Below are positions 18,641 through 26,839 of a stretch of 64,000 nt of DNA, piece by piece. Origin of the DNA: Fibrobacter sp. UWEL (GTDB taxonomy: Bacteria > Fibrobacterota > Fibrobacteria > Fibrobacterales > Fibrobacteraceae); assembly GCF_900142535.1 (NCBI RefSeq), contig NZ_FRBE01000011.1, positions 1 through 64,000 on the forward strand. Reading direction: 5' to 3'. The notes under the pieces were generated by a model. It was not told the origin of the DNA. It made no database searches and saw nothing but the letters and a program-made list of their open reading frames with translations. Position 1 is the stretch's first letter. Every line of letters begins with the position of its first letter. The position numbers were made by a program, and so were the translations under genes.

Positions 18641-19285
18641 ATGAACGTCATTCTGAAAATCATCAAGCGTTTTTCGATCCTCACGGTAGCGATCCTCAGC
18701 AGCCTCATGCTGGTGTTTTCCGTGACGGTTGCAAACCTGTTCATCAATGGCAAGATGTTCCAGGAAAAGAAATTCGTGAAGACGGAAGTGGCGGTGAAGA
18801 AACCGGATGAAGTCCAGAAGAAGAAGGAACAGAAAAAGCCTTCCCGCAAGCCTAACCGTCAGAAGTCTAATTCCCGCAGCCCTAAGGCAGGTCCTCGTAT
18901 GGCAATGAACTTGGGTACTGCAGGTGCCGCCGGTGGCGCAGCCATTAGCGAAAACCTGGTGGCGGATTTCCGCGGGGGCGCCATGTCTACCCAAAGCGGT
19001 GATGTGGACAAGAAGCCTACCAGTCGAGCCATGCCCAATTTTCAGGTGCCGCCCCAGATTCGCGATCGTGAAATTGACGCTATGCTGCGTTTAAGTTTTT
19101 GTGTGGATGTGACGGGTCGTGCTTATGACATTCGCGTGATTGAAGAAACTCCTGCGGGAACAGGCCTTGCCCAGGCGGGTAAGGATGCTCTAGGCCGCAT
19201 GAGTTTTGAACCTGCAGAAAAGGATGGCAAGTCGGTGCCCTTCTGCGGTATGGAACAACCGTTCGAGGTGAAATTCCATGACTAA
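18641..19285 (+). CDS. tonB: TonB-like energy transducer
   Basis: 214 residues. One N-terminal membrane anchor (~13-36) is followed by a Lys/Pro-rich periplasmic spacer (KKPDEVQKKKEQKKPSRKP), a Gly/Ala-rich stretch and a C-terminal TonB domain (~145-214: LRLSFCVDVTGRAYDIRVIE, then GKDALGRMSFEPAEKDGK). It carries energy from ExbB/ExbD to the receptor. Two cysteines in the C-terminal domain could form a disulphide. Spacer length is short for crossing the periplasm, in keeping with help from the TtpC/DUF3450 arm. Confidence 0.87.
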   Translation: MNVILKIIKRFSILTVAILSSLMLVFSVTVANLFINGKMFQEKKFVKTEVAVKKPDEVQKKKEQKKPSRKPNRQKSNSRSPKAGPRMAMNLGTAGAAGGAAISENLVADFRGGAMSTQSGDVDKKPTSRAMPNFQVPPQIRDREIDAMLRLSFCVDVTGRAYDIRVIEETPAGTGLAQAGKDALGRMSFEPAEKDGKSVPFCGMEQPFEVKFHD

Positions 19286-20309
19286 GTATTCTGCATTTCT
19301 CCTTGCGGCCGCTTTGGCGATTCCGGCTTTTGCTGCCCAGACTGCGGCCGACCTGGTGGACCGTGCAAACGCCTTGTATCGCGATGGCCGCTTTAAGCAG
19401 GCTATTACCTTGTACCGCAAGGCGGAAGACCGCGGTGCCGATCCCGTGGCCGTCAGTTTCAATATCGCCAATTCCTACTACCAGATGGAAAAGTATGCGG
19501 AAGCTGCTGCAGGTTACCGCAAGGCTGTAGACTTCTCCAGCGGGAAATTCTCTCCGGCCCTCTTCAATATGGCTTCCGTCTACTTCCGGCTGAAGCAATA
19601 TCCGGAATGTGTCGCCGCCTACCATCGCGCCTTAAAGCTGGAGCCGGATAATATCAGTGGGTGGCTGTACCTGGGCGAAGCCTATAGCAAGACCGGCGAT
19701 AAGGTGGGAGCGCTGCGTTCCATCGAGAAGGCTTACACTCTGGACAAGACTGATATCAGCATCGTGTACCAGCTGTCCGAAGCAAATATTGCCGTAGATG
19801 ATTTCGACCGTGCGGTTGCTGTCATCCGTGAGGGATACGCCACCAATCCCGAAGAAATCGATTTTCTGGTCTATCTGGGAGATGTCTATCGTCTGGAAAA
19901 ACAGTACGAGCAGAGCGCTGGCGCCTATCGCGAGGCCCTTTCCCTCAGGGCAGACGATGTGGCTACCATGTACAAGCTGGCAGACGTTCTTGTGGAAGAC
20001 GAAAAGCAGTTTGTCGCTATGGACATTCTCAATAGCATTCTCCAGATCAAGCCGGACTTTACGGATGCAGCCATCTTCCTAGGAAATCTGGCTTATGACG
20101 CCAAGTTCCTGGAACGTGCGGAATTTGCCTATGAGCTTGCCGCAAAGAACGGCAATGCCGAAGCTATTTTCGGATTCAAGAATATGGCTTACGACGCCCA
20201 CGCCCAGAAGCGAGACGACGAGGCCCTGCGTATTTTAAAAATCGCTGAAAAGTATTATCCCGATGACGCCACTTTAAAGGCGGACATTTTGAGCATGTCA
20301 GAAGAGTAA
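19278..20309 (+). CDS. Periplasmic TPR protein of the TonB2-type cluster
   Basis: 343 residues. A signal peptide (residues ~1-20, ending AFAAQ) is followed by about eight tetratricopeptide repeats, for example LVDRANALYRDGRFKQAITL, FNIANSYYQMEKYAEAAAG and LFNMASVYFRLKQYPECVAA. TPR proteins close TonB2/TtpC operons in other bacteria. The gene overlaps tonB by 8 bases and ends the operon, meeting the convergent GGDEF gene stop-to-stop. It probably scaffolds the complex (inference). Confidence 0.87.
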   Translation: MTKYSAFLLAAALAIPAFAAQTAADLVDRANALYRDGRFKQAITLYRKAEDRGADPVAVSFNIANSYYQMEKYAEAAAGYRKAVDFSSGKFSPALFNMASVYFRLKQYPECVAAYHRALKLEPDNISGWLYLGEAYSKTGDKVGALRSIEKAYTLDKTDISIVYQLSEANIAVDDFDRAVAVIREGYATNPEEIDFLVYLGDVYRLEKQYEQSAGAYREALSLRADDVATMYKLADVLVEDEKQFVAMDILNSILQIKPDFTDAAIFLGNLAYDAKFLERAEFAYELAAKNGNAEAIFGFKNMAYDAHAQKRDDEALRILKIAEKYYPDDATLKADILSMSEE

Positions 20310-21470
20310 TTAGGCTTCCTGGGCTGCTTCAGCCTGTTCCAGTTTGGCTTGGTCCTGTTCAACTCTAGCTTTCTTTACGGCAGCCTTCAGGCCGTCGAGG
20401 AACGTATCGACGTTCTCCTTTTTCTCGTCGTACTTTTTATATCCAATGGCGACAATCAGCTTGTAGGGACCAAGAGTGGTTCTGTTGAACCTGTCGAAGT
20501 TCATGTTCAGCTTTTCAATGCAGTTGGAAATATGCTCGTCGTATTGGGAGTCCACAACGATGATGAATTCATCGCCGGAGTAACGTAGGATAGATCCCCA
20601 GTCCCCAACGGAAGCCTTGATGAGATCGGCAGCCTTGCACAGGGCCAAATCGCCGACGTTGTGACCATGCTTCTCGTTGATCTCTTCGAACCCACGGAGG
20701 CTAATCATGAGGCCGCTGGCCCTGCGTCCCCTCTGGGAATAAAGGTTAAGGACGTATTCCAGGAAGGTTCGGTTGAAAAGGCCGGTAGGATGGTCTCTGA
20801 AAACACGTTCGTTCTGCAGGCTGGTAAATGCACCTGCAATAGCCACTGCAAAGCTGGGAGCCATGAGGGAGACGCCGTACCACAAGGTCTGGGCCACCGT
20901 TGCCACCACAATGGGAATGACGTACAGCCAGATGGGGAAGAATCGGATAAATCCATCCTGGCGGAAATTTCTGAAGTACAAGGCCAGGGAATTGATGATC
21001 ACTCCGTAGTTCACCAGGATATAGACCCAGTAACCAGACCTTCTCTCGTATACGGCGTGCTCGTTGACATAGAAAAGAACAGGCTCGAAAAGGTTGGCCG
21101 CCAGCAGGGCGAACAAGGTGAACATGGTGAAAAACAGGATCCAGCGCTGGGTGCTTCCAACTTCAAATTGGAAATGCTCCTTCAGGAAGACGAACCAGCT
21201 AAAGGCGCAGGCTGCATTGGCTGCGAAAAGCAAGGTGTTGGCACCATGGACCATCACTCTGGAATAAACACTGGCGCCGCCATCCCAGGCGAAAGAGAGT
21301 AAATCGGAAAGGCAGCAGACGAAGCAAATAGCCAGCATGGCAATTAATACCCTGCTTTCGCGGTTTTTCAAGCGAAGACGCCAAATGTTTCCAATAATCA
21401 TGGCAACCACCAGGACCATGCCGATGACGTCTGATCCCAGTGCGTTCCTGATGTCAATTCCCGATGTCAT
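20310..21470 (-). CDS. Membrane GGDEF-domain protein, probably impaired
   Basis: 386 residues. About seven membrane segments fill residues ~10-225, then a GGDEF domain (~230-365) begins RDHPTGLFNRTFLEYVL. Two features point to reduced diguanylate cyclase activity: the signature is SGDEF instead of GG(D/E)EF, and the metal-ligand motif D-x-x-x-F(K)-x-x-N-D reads ISLRGFEEINEKHGH with Ser in place of the Asp. It may therefore act as a sensor or c-di-GMP effector. AAGGAG precedes ATG 21468-21470. It ends in a K/E/A/Q-rich tail and converges on the TPR gene. Confidence 0.82.
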   Translation of the reverse strand: MTSGIDIRNALGSDVIGMVLVVAMIIGNIWRLRLKNRESRVLIAMLAICFVCCLSDLLSFAWDGGASVYSRVMVHGANTLLFAANAACAFSWFVFLKEHFQFEVGSTQRWILFFTMFTLFALLAANLFEPVLFYVNEHAVYERRSGYWVYILVNYGVIINSLALYFRNFRQDGFIRFFPIWLYVIPIVVATVAQTLWYGVSLMAPSFAVAIAGAFTSLQNERVFRDHPTGLFNRTFLEYVLNLYSQRGRRASGLMISLRGFEEINEKHGHNVGDLALCKAADLIKASVGDWGSILRYSGDEFIIVVDSQYDEHISNCIEKLNMNFDRFNRTTLGPYKLIVAIGYKKYDEKKENVDTFLDGLKAAVKKARVEQDQAKLEQAEAAQEA

Positions 21471-21580
21471 AAAACTCCTTTTATCCCATCCGCTAAAAAA
21501 CTAAATAATTGTTTTACCCATCGGGAAGGAAAACCTTGTATTTTTCATATAAACGGGGGCTAGAAGGGGGACACGCTTAT

Positions 21581-21590
21581 TATATTTTGG
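21581..21590 (+). promoter_or_regulatory. Promoter element TATATTTTGG
   Basis: Identical to the 10-mer at 353-362. It lies 24 bases before the phosphohexomutase start, which has its own AAAAAGGA ribosome site. Confidence 0.55.
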
Positions 21591-21614
21591 AACAAAGAGT
21601 CAAAAAGGAACTTT

Positions 21615-22955
21615 ATGTCTAAGTTAATGCGTTCTATTTCGGGTATTCGCGGTATTGTAGGCGATACCTTGACCCCTCAGGTTTTGCAGTCTCACGTTCG
21701 TGCCTTCCTGGAAATCACCCAGGCAAAGAAGGTGGTCATCGGTCGCGATAGCCGCCCCACCGGCGATGCAATCGTCCAGTATGTGGCAGGCATTTGCCGT
21801 CTCTCCGGCGTAGACGTTGTGGACGTGGGCCTGTCTACCACTCCCTCTGTGGAAATCCTTACCACCGAAAATAAGGCTGACGCTGGCATTATCATTACCG
21901 CTAGCCACAATCCCCTGGAATGGAACGCCCTGAAGTTCCTGAACAACAAGGGCCTTTTCTTAGGTCCCGATGACGTGAAGAAGCTTTTTGAACTGGCTGA
22001 TGCAAACCAGTTTAGCTATCCCGACTACCGCACTATGGGTAAGTACGAAGTGGCTCCCGATGCTGATGGCGTCCATATTGATGGCACCTTGAAGATTCCC
22101 TTTGTGGACGTAGAAGCCATCAAGGCCAAGAAGTTTAAGGTTGCCGTAGACGCCGTCAACGGTGCCGGTTCCTATATTGTGCCCCGCCTGCTGGAACAGT
22201 TGGGCTGCGAAGTGGTTCGCGTACACTGCGAACCCGATGGTACGTTCCCCCGCGGTGCAGAACCTCTCCCCGAAAATCTGGGCGACCTGCGTGAAGCCGT
22301 AAAGGCAAACGGTTGCGCTGTGGGCTTCGCTGTAGATCCGGATGCAGACCGCTGCGCTCTGGTGGATGGCCTCGGCCGTAGCATCGGCGAAGAATACACT
22401 CTGGCAATCGCTACCGAAGAAGTGCTCTCCCAGAAGAAGGGCTCCGTCTGCGTAAACCTCTCCACCAGCCGCATGAACGAAGATGTGGCAACCAAGTATG
22501 GTTGTGAATTCAGCCGTGCTAAGGTGGGCGAAATTAACGTTAGCCTCCAGATGATTGATAACGGTTGCGTTATCGGTGGCGAAGGCAATGGCGGCGTGAT
22601 TCTGCCTGCTCTCCACTACGGTCGTGACTCTCTGGTGGCTGCAGCTCTCGTCCTTTCCTGGATGGCTCATCACGATGGTGGTCCGGAAAAGTTTGTGGCT
22701 GAAAATCCCGCCTATGTCATGCCCAAGAAGAAGTTCGAACTTGGTGACAAGAAGGTGGCTGACATTCTCCCCAAGGTGAAGGAAGTATTTGCCGGCTGGA
22801 AGATGGATGAACGTGACGGCCTATGGCTTGGTTCCGAAAAGTCCTGGGTTCACGTTCGCGCAAGCAATACCGAACCCGTCATCCGCGTGATTGCCGAAGC
22901 TCCCACTGCAGAAGAGGCCGAAGCCCTCTGCTCCAAGGTGGAAAAGCTCATCTAA
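21615..22955 (+). CDS. Phosphohexomutase, GlmM-like (archaeal-type loop)
   Basis: 446 residues, the usual length for alpha-D-phosphohexomutases. The phosphoserine loop is TASHNP with Ser97, the metal loop is DPDADR (~240), and the sugar-binding loop is GEGNGG rather than the GEQSGH of typical bacterial GlmM or GEMSGH of PMM/PGM. The phosphate-binding end has RASNTEPVIRVI. The GEGNGG loop is more typical of the group that includes archaeal phosphoglucosamine/phosphomannomutases, so glucosamine-6-P to glucosamine-1-P (cell-wall UDP-GlcNAc) is likely but mannose or glucose phosphate is possible. It is monocistronic with a strong terminator. Confidence 0.87.
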   Translation: MSKLMRSISGIRGIVGDTLTPQVLQSHVRAFLEITQAKKVVIGRDSRPTGDAIVQYVAGICRLSGVDVVDVGLSTTPSVEILTTENKADAGIIITASHNPLEWNALKFLNNKGLFLGPDDVKKLFELADANQFSYPDYRTMGKYEVAPDADGVHIDGTLKIPFVDVEAIKAKKFKVAVDAVNGAGSYIVPRLLEQLGCEVVRVHCEPDGTFPRGAEPLPENLGDLREAVKANGCAVGFAVDPDADRCALVDGLGRSIGEEYTLAIATEEVLSQKKGSVCVNLSTSRMNEDVATKYGCEFSRAKVGEINVSLQMIDNGCVIGGEGNGGVILPALHYGRDSLVAAALVLSWMAHHDGGPEKFVAENPAYVMPKKKFELGDKKVADILPKVKEVFAGWKMDERDGLWLGSEKSWVHVRASNTEPVIRVIAEAPTAEEAEALCSKVEKLI

Positions 22956-23002
22956 TCGTCGCGATAGTGCGTCGCTCGCCCCGCTCTCGCCGAGGTGTAC
23001 AA

Positions 23003-23033
23003 GAAACCCCTGCCATTCGGCAGGGGTTTCTTG
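23003..23033. terminator. Bidirectional terminator, phosphohexomutase / esterase
   Basis: Perfect 12-bp stem GAAACCCCTGCC (23003-23014) with GGCAGGGGTTTC (23019-23030) and an ATTC loop, between convergent genes. Confidence 0.9.
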
Positions 23034-23061
23034 GTTTCTAGATAGAGAAAACTATAACGTC

Positions 23062-24381
23062 TTAGAACTGTTCCAGGAACTTATGGACGTCTTCGGGAAC
23101 CCAGGTGTTCTGCCAGCCGCCATTGTCATTAGCGGTCCACTGGTGGCCACCGCCCCAAGTACATACGCGTACGGGATGGTTGGGGTCCACCTTCTTGAAG
23201 TCATAGCATACGTGAGTGTTACCACCGGTATACTTCTGCCAATCGTTGATTTCGCTGCTGACGTCAGTACCGTTAGGACCGTTATTCTTAAGAATGCGGG
23301 TGATGGAGCTGCTCAAGCGGCTGTAGGAGCAGAGGTTGTCCTGAGTGCCGTGAACGTCCATCCAAGCGATGGGCTTGCCCTTGTTGGTGGGGATGTAAAT
23401 GTTCCAGTCTGCCACGGCGTAGGTTACAGCGGCGCGAATGCGGTGCTGGAAAACCTGTGCCAGGGAGTTGGTGATCATGGAGCCGAAGCTAAAGCCGGTA
23501 ACGAATACGCGGGAAGTATCGATACAGTAGTTGTCTTCCATGGTGGTCAGGAGCTTGTCGAAGAACTTGTGGTCCTTATCGTCGGCAGTTGCCCAGGGAG
23601 AACCATCGGTATCGCCGCGGGGAGCAACGAAGATATAGTCACCATTCTTGTCCAGGTTCTGCTGGCCATAGTAGGGGGACGGATGGTCCTGATCCGGAGA
23701 ATGGTGTACAAAGTCTTCGGCATTGGAGCCCATGCAGTGCATGGCGAAGAGCAACTTATGAGGCTTGGTGTTGTCGTAGTTCTTCGGGAGAGTGATGAAG
23801 AATTCACGGTTCAGGCCGTTGACGTTCATTTCGAAACGGTCGCCGTTTTCGACACTCTTGGTCTTCTGAAGGGTGGAATTCTTGCCGCAACCTCTAGAAG
23901 GTGCAGCTGCGTTTCCCTTTTGGTAATCGTAAACGCCTTCGATCTTTGCCATGGGAGCAACGCTGCTGGAGCTAGGAACGGGAGCTGCGCTGCTGCTAGA
24001 CGGGGTTACCTTGGCGCTGCTGGAGCTTGCAACCACAGTCTTGCTGCTGGAACTTGCCACGGGGGCAATGCTGCCAGAGCTTGCTACGGGAGCGACAGAA
24101 CTGCTGGAAACTGCCGGGACGGTTGCGCTAGAGCCCGGAATGGTAGCGCTGGAAGTGGGGACCGGAACCAAGGCATCGCTGCTGGAGTTTGCAACGATAG
24201 GGTCACCACCGATGTTTGGATCAGTTGCGCTGGAACCGGGGATTCCCATGTCCACGGAACTGGAGGATTCAAGGGAAACAATCGGCTCGTCGGTCTTCGG
24301 ACTAACGCCGGAATCGTCATCGCAAGCCATAAAGATAGCTGCTGTTGTTAACAGGGCTAATCCCAAAAAACGTCTCTTCAT
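23062..24381 (-). CDS. Secreted lipoprotein esterase, PHB-depolymerase/CE1 type
   Basis: 439 residues. A signal peptide ends in F-M-A-C (Cys20), so it is a lipoprotein. Residues ~30-165 form a long linker of repeated Ser-Ser-Ser blocks separated by P/V/A/G. The alpha/beta-hydrolase domain has the nucleophile elbow GFSFGS (~Ser299), Asp in WMDVHGTQDN (~347) and His in WGGGHQW (~410), with LLFAMHCMGSNAEDF near its start. This matches the esterase/PHB depolymerase family that includes CE1 acetylxylan and feruloyl esterases; in a fibre degrader a xylan-ester substrate is more likely than PHB (inference). AAGGAGA supports ATG 24381. Palindromes cluster upstream. Confidence 0.88.
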   Translation of the reverse strand: MKRRFLGLALLTTAAIFMACDDDSGVSPKTDEPIVSLESSSSVDMGIPGSSATDPNIGGDPIVANSSSDALVPVPTSSATIPGSSATVPAVSSSSVAPVASSGSIAPVASSSSKTVVASSSSAKVTPSSSSAAPVPSSSSVAPMAKIEGVYDYQKGNAAAPSRGCGKNSTLQKTKSVENGDRFEMNVNGLNREFFITLPKNYDNTKPHKLLFAMHCMGSNAEDFVHHSPDQDHPSPYYGQQNLDKNGDYIFVAPRGDTDGSPWATADDKDHKFFDKLLTTMEDNYCIDTSRVFVTGFSFGSMITNSLAQVFQHRIRAAVTYAVADWNIYIPTNKGKPIAWMDVHGTQDNLCSYSRLSSSITRILKNNGPNGTDVSSEINDWQKYTGGNTHVCYDFKKVDPNHPVRVCTWGGGHQWTANDNGGWQNTWVPEDVHKFLEQF

Positions 24382-24617
24382 ATAATCTCCTTTTTTAAGA
24401 CGGAAGAGATTGATGTTACACACTCTTTATGTTTTGAGTACAAAGCCAAAACACGCCAAGGGTATATATACCTTCTGCCTCCCTCAGAAAGCGATTTTTT
24501 TGATTTTTGCTGTGGACATTATGTCCATGATTGCCGTTTTTTGCGAAATTTCGCCAACTCCATTAGCAATTTGCTAATGAATTTTTGGGGGCCAGGTGCG
24601 GAGTCCCTGCATCATAA
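24382..24617. promoter_or_regulatory. Esterase upstream region with four perfect palindromes
   Basis: No gene is visible here. It holds GGTATATATACC (24461-24473 area), TGGACAT-t-ATGTCCA (24513-24527), GCGAAATTTCGC (24543-24554) and CATTAGCAA-t-TTGCTAATG (24561-24579). These lie 80-200 bases upstream of the esterase start and could be regulator-binding sites. Confidence 0.5.
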
Positions 24618-24645
24618 AAAGGGTTCCTCGTGAGAGGAACCCTTT
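24618..24645 (-). terminator. Terminator of the hsp20 gene
   Basis: Perfect 12-bp stem AAAGGGTTCCTC / GAGGAACCCTTT with a 4-base loop. On the minus strand it is followed by further T residues. Confidence 0.88.
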
Positions 24646-24697
24646 GGGTGGATTTAAGGAGGAGTAATGAAGAGATGTCTAAAATGAGAGGTGTGGA

Positions 24698-25105
24698 TTA
24701 AACCACGTTCAGCTTGCGGGCTGCAGCTTGCTGCTTCTTGGTGAGGCCGAAGGAAAGGATGCCGTTTTCCAGGGAAACCTGGATGTTTTCGGTATCGATG
24801 TCGTCGGCCAGGCGGAAACTGCGTTCGTAGTTGACCTTGTTGTCCTTGCGGGCGCGGCTGGCCTTGACGGTAAGGATATTCTTTTCGATCTGCATGTCCA
24901 GATCTTCCTTCTTGACGCCCGGGAGTTCCACTTCAAGGGTGAAACCGTTTTCCACTTCGTAGAAGTCTGCCTTGGGGCTGTAGGTGTATTCACGCTTGAC
25001 GCATTCAGCCTTGTCTGCCTTTTCGTTGGCGCTAAGGTTGTTCAGGCTGTCGATCAGGTTCTGAAGACCATAGAAAGCGGTGGGGATTACGTTTGCGTTC
25101 ATCAT
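24698..25105 (-). CDS. Small heat-shock protein, Hsp20/alpha-crystallin family
   Basis: 135 residues. The alpha-crystallin domain spans ~40-130: PKADFYEVENGFTLEVELPG, VKKEDLDMQIEKNILTVKA, a YERSFRL strand and GILSFGLTKK, the family's G-x-L hallmark. It holds unfolding proteins as an ATP-independent oligomeric chaperone. The start at tandem ATG 25105/25102 is preferred because GAGG lies 8 bases upstream; an in-frame ATG at 25156 has none. The upstream region carries a consensus sigma-54 promoter. Confidence 0.92.
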   Translation of the reverse strand: MMNANVIPTAFYGLQNLIDSLNNLSANEKADKAECVKREYTYSPKADFYEVENGFTLEVELPGVKKEDLDMQIEKNILTVKASRARKDNKVNYERSFRLADDIDTENIQVSLENGILSFGLTKKQQAAARKLNVV

Positions 25106-25183
25106 GATTTTTACCTCGTTTTGAGTTGCGGATCCGTTTTTTGATTCGTGATCCATTGTTTTCTTGTTTTACATACCCCCTAT

Positions 25184-25199
25184 TGCAAATGCCGTGCCA
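25184..25199 (-). promoter_or_regulatory. Sigma-54 (RpoN) type -24/-12 promoter for hsp20
   Basis: The minus strand reads TGGCACGGCATTTGCA, an exact match to TGGCAC-N5-TTGCA with the required GG and GC spacing of 12. The predicted transcription start is near 25173, leaving a leader of about 70 bases before ATG 25105. Confidence 0.75.
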
Positions 25200-25377
25200 A
25201 CTTTTTGAAAAGCGGGAAAAATAGGCTAGTATTTTAAAAACTGGCAGGAATAAACCGCGGATTCGGGGTAGGAATTTCAATTAGAAACGCAGACCGTTTC
25301 ACCCCTGCAACACAGGATGTTTCGTTTTGCAAGTTTGGTGAGCTTGCCGAACCATTTTCTAAATTGTTCATTGAAAA

Positions 25378-26724
25378 ATGCCAAGAAATCTGTACGAAGG
25401 AAACATTTTAAAGAATATCGGGATTTTCTCCATCCCGTTTTTGATCGCGAACTTCCTGCAGACTCTTTATGGCATGGCCGACCTATTTATTATAGGACAG
25501 TTTACCGATGCCGCCGGGATTACCGCCGTAGCGGTAGGTAGCCAGGTCATGCATTTCGTGACGGTGATTCTCATCGGGCTTACCATGGGTACCACGGTGC
25601 TTATGGGGCAGGCTGTAGGTGGCAAGCGCCACAGAAGTCTCAGTCGCATCCTGGGAAATACCATAGTGATCTTTACGGTGGTGTCCATCCTCCTCATGGC
25701 GGTACTGCTGGCCTGCGCTCCTCAGATAGTCTCCCTCCTGTCCACCCCGACGGAAGCCGTAGAAGGTACCATCCGCTATCTGGTGATCTGCTTTATGGGC
25801 GTTCCTTTCATTACGGCCTATAACGTGGTGGCGGCCGCCTTCCGCGGGCTAGGCGATACCAAGAGCCCCATGTATTTCGTCACTGCCGCCTGCGTGGTAA
25901 ACATCGGGCTGGACTTCCTATTTGTAGGTCCCCTGGGGATGGGCCCCTCTGGTGCGGCTCTGGCCACGGTCCTCTCCCAGGTTTTCTGCATCGCTCTTAC
26001 CCTGGCTTCCATCAAGTGGGTAAAGCGGGTCCACTTTGGCGTTACCCTTTCCCGCCGTGACTTACGTCCCAACAAGGCTCTTCTCTGGTCCTTGACGAAG
26101 ATCGGCTTCCCCATCGCCTGTCAGGAAGGGTTCATTCAGGTCTCCTTCCTGTTCATTACCCTCATCGCAAACTCCCGCGGGCTGGAAATCGCTGCCGCCG
26201 TTGGCATTGTGGAAAAGATTATCTGCTTCCTCTTTCTGGTACCATCCGCCATGTTGTCCTCTGTATCGGCCATCAGCGCCCAGTGCATTGGGGCTGGCCG
26301 CTACGATCGAGCTCGCCAGACGCTTTACAGCGGTATGGGAATTGCCGCCGGTTTTGGCCTTGTTTGCGGAATCCTCTTCCAGTTTGTCTCGGAGCCGGTG
26401 CTGGCCCTGTTTACGGACGACCTGCAGGTCATTACCTTTGGAACACAGTACCTTCACGCCTATGTTTTTGACTGTATGGTGGCGGGCATCCATTTCTGCT
26501 TTAGCGGGTATTTCTGCGCTTGCGGGCTATCCCTCGTTTCCTTTATCCATAATGCCATTTCCATCGTGACCATGCGTGTGCCTGGCGCCTATCTGGCATC
26601 CATTTGGTATCCCGATACATTGTTCCCCATGGGTATTGCCACTCTGAGCGGCTCCTTCCTGTCGGTAATAATCTGTCTTGGAGTATACCTGGTCATCGAA
26701 CGTCGCCGAAAAATACGTAACTAA
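25378..26724 (+). CDS. MATE-family multidrug/metabolite exporter
   Basis: 448 residues with twelve predicted membrane helices in two related halves. The family opening is seen in LKNIGIFSIPFLIANFLQTL and GMADLFIIGQF; AFRGLGDTKSP and the second-half counterpart near ISAQCIGAGRYDRAR also fit. It would export cationic compounds against Na+ or H+. Substrate is unknown. No Shine-Dalgarno is visible before ATG 25378; a TAAATTG element lies 11 bases upstream. Confidence 0.92.
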   Translation: MPRNLYEGNILKNIGIFSIPFLIANFLQTLYGMADLFIIGQFTDAAGITAVAVGSQVMHFVTVILIGLTMGTTVLMGQAVGGKRHRSLSRILGNTIVIFTVVSILLMAVLLACAPQIVSLLSTPTEAVEGTIRYLVICFMGVPFITAYNVVAAAFRGLGDTKSPMYFVTAACVVNIGLDFLFVGPLGMGPSGAALATVLSQVFCIALTLASIKWVKRVHFGVTLSRRDLRPNKALLWSLTKIGFPIACQEGFIQVSFLFITLIANSRGLEIAAAVGIVEKIICFLFLVPSAMLSSVSAISAQCIGAGRYDRARQTLYSGMGIAAGFGLVCGILFQFVSEPVLALFTDDLQVITFGTQYLHAYVFDCMVAGIHFCFSGYFCACGLSLVSFIHNAISIVTMRVPGAYLASIWYPDTLFPMGIATLSGSFLSVIICLGVYLVIERRRKIRN

Positions 26725-26768
26725 AAGCACATCAACGGAATAATTCTTTTCCATTTATATAAAACGAA

Positions 26769-26779
26769 TATATTTTTTG
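26769..26779 (+). promoter_or_regulatory. TATATTTTTTG promoter box upstream of the c-di-GMP protein
   Basis: TATATTTTTTG lies about 60 bases before the TTG start. Transcription from it would begin just ahead of the hairpin at 26786-26801, which could then act as a leader attenuator. Confidence 0.4.
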
Positions 26780-26785
26780 AGGGCT

Positions 26786-26806
26786 CCCTTCCGCGGAAGG
26801 GTTTTT
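26786..26806 (+). terminator. Terminator after the MATE gene (or leader hairpin)
   Basis: Palindrome CCCTTCCGCGGAAGGG followed by TTTTT. Confidence 0.7.
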
Positions 26807-26839
26807 CGTGTATGGTTTTGACGTTCCCTGGAGGGATCT

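Noticed and set aside
23940-24280. Short direct repeats that look CRISPR-like
   Set aside because: They encode the Ser-Ser-Ser linker of the esterase; unit lengths vary and no cas genes are present. No CRISPR array was seen in the window.
22891-24351. 486-residue open frame on the plus strand opposite the esterase
   Set aside because: Antisense of the poly-Ser linker and hydrolase domain; low-complexity C/A/G/N translation is a shadow of the Ser codons.
24430-24460. Sigma-54-like TTGGC..GGC upstream of the esterase
   Set aside because: GG-to-GC spacing is 11 instead of 12 and the -12 element does not match.
24657-24700. Perfect AAGGAGGAG followed by ATG on the plus strand
   Set aside because: The possible frames are only 6-8 codons long and overlap the 3' side of hsp20; treated as chance.
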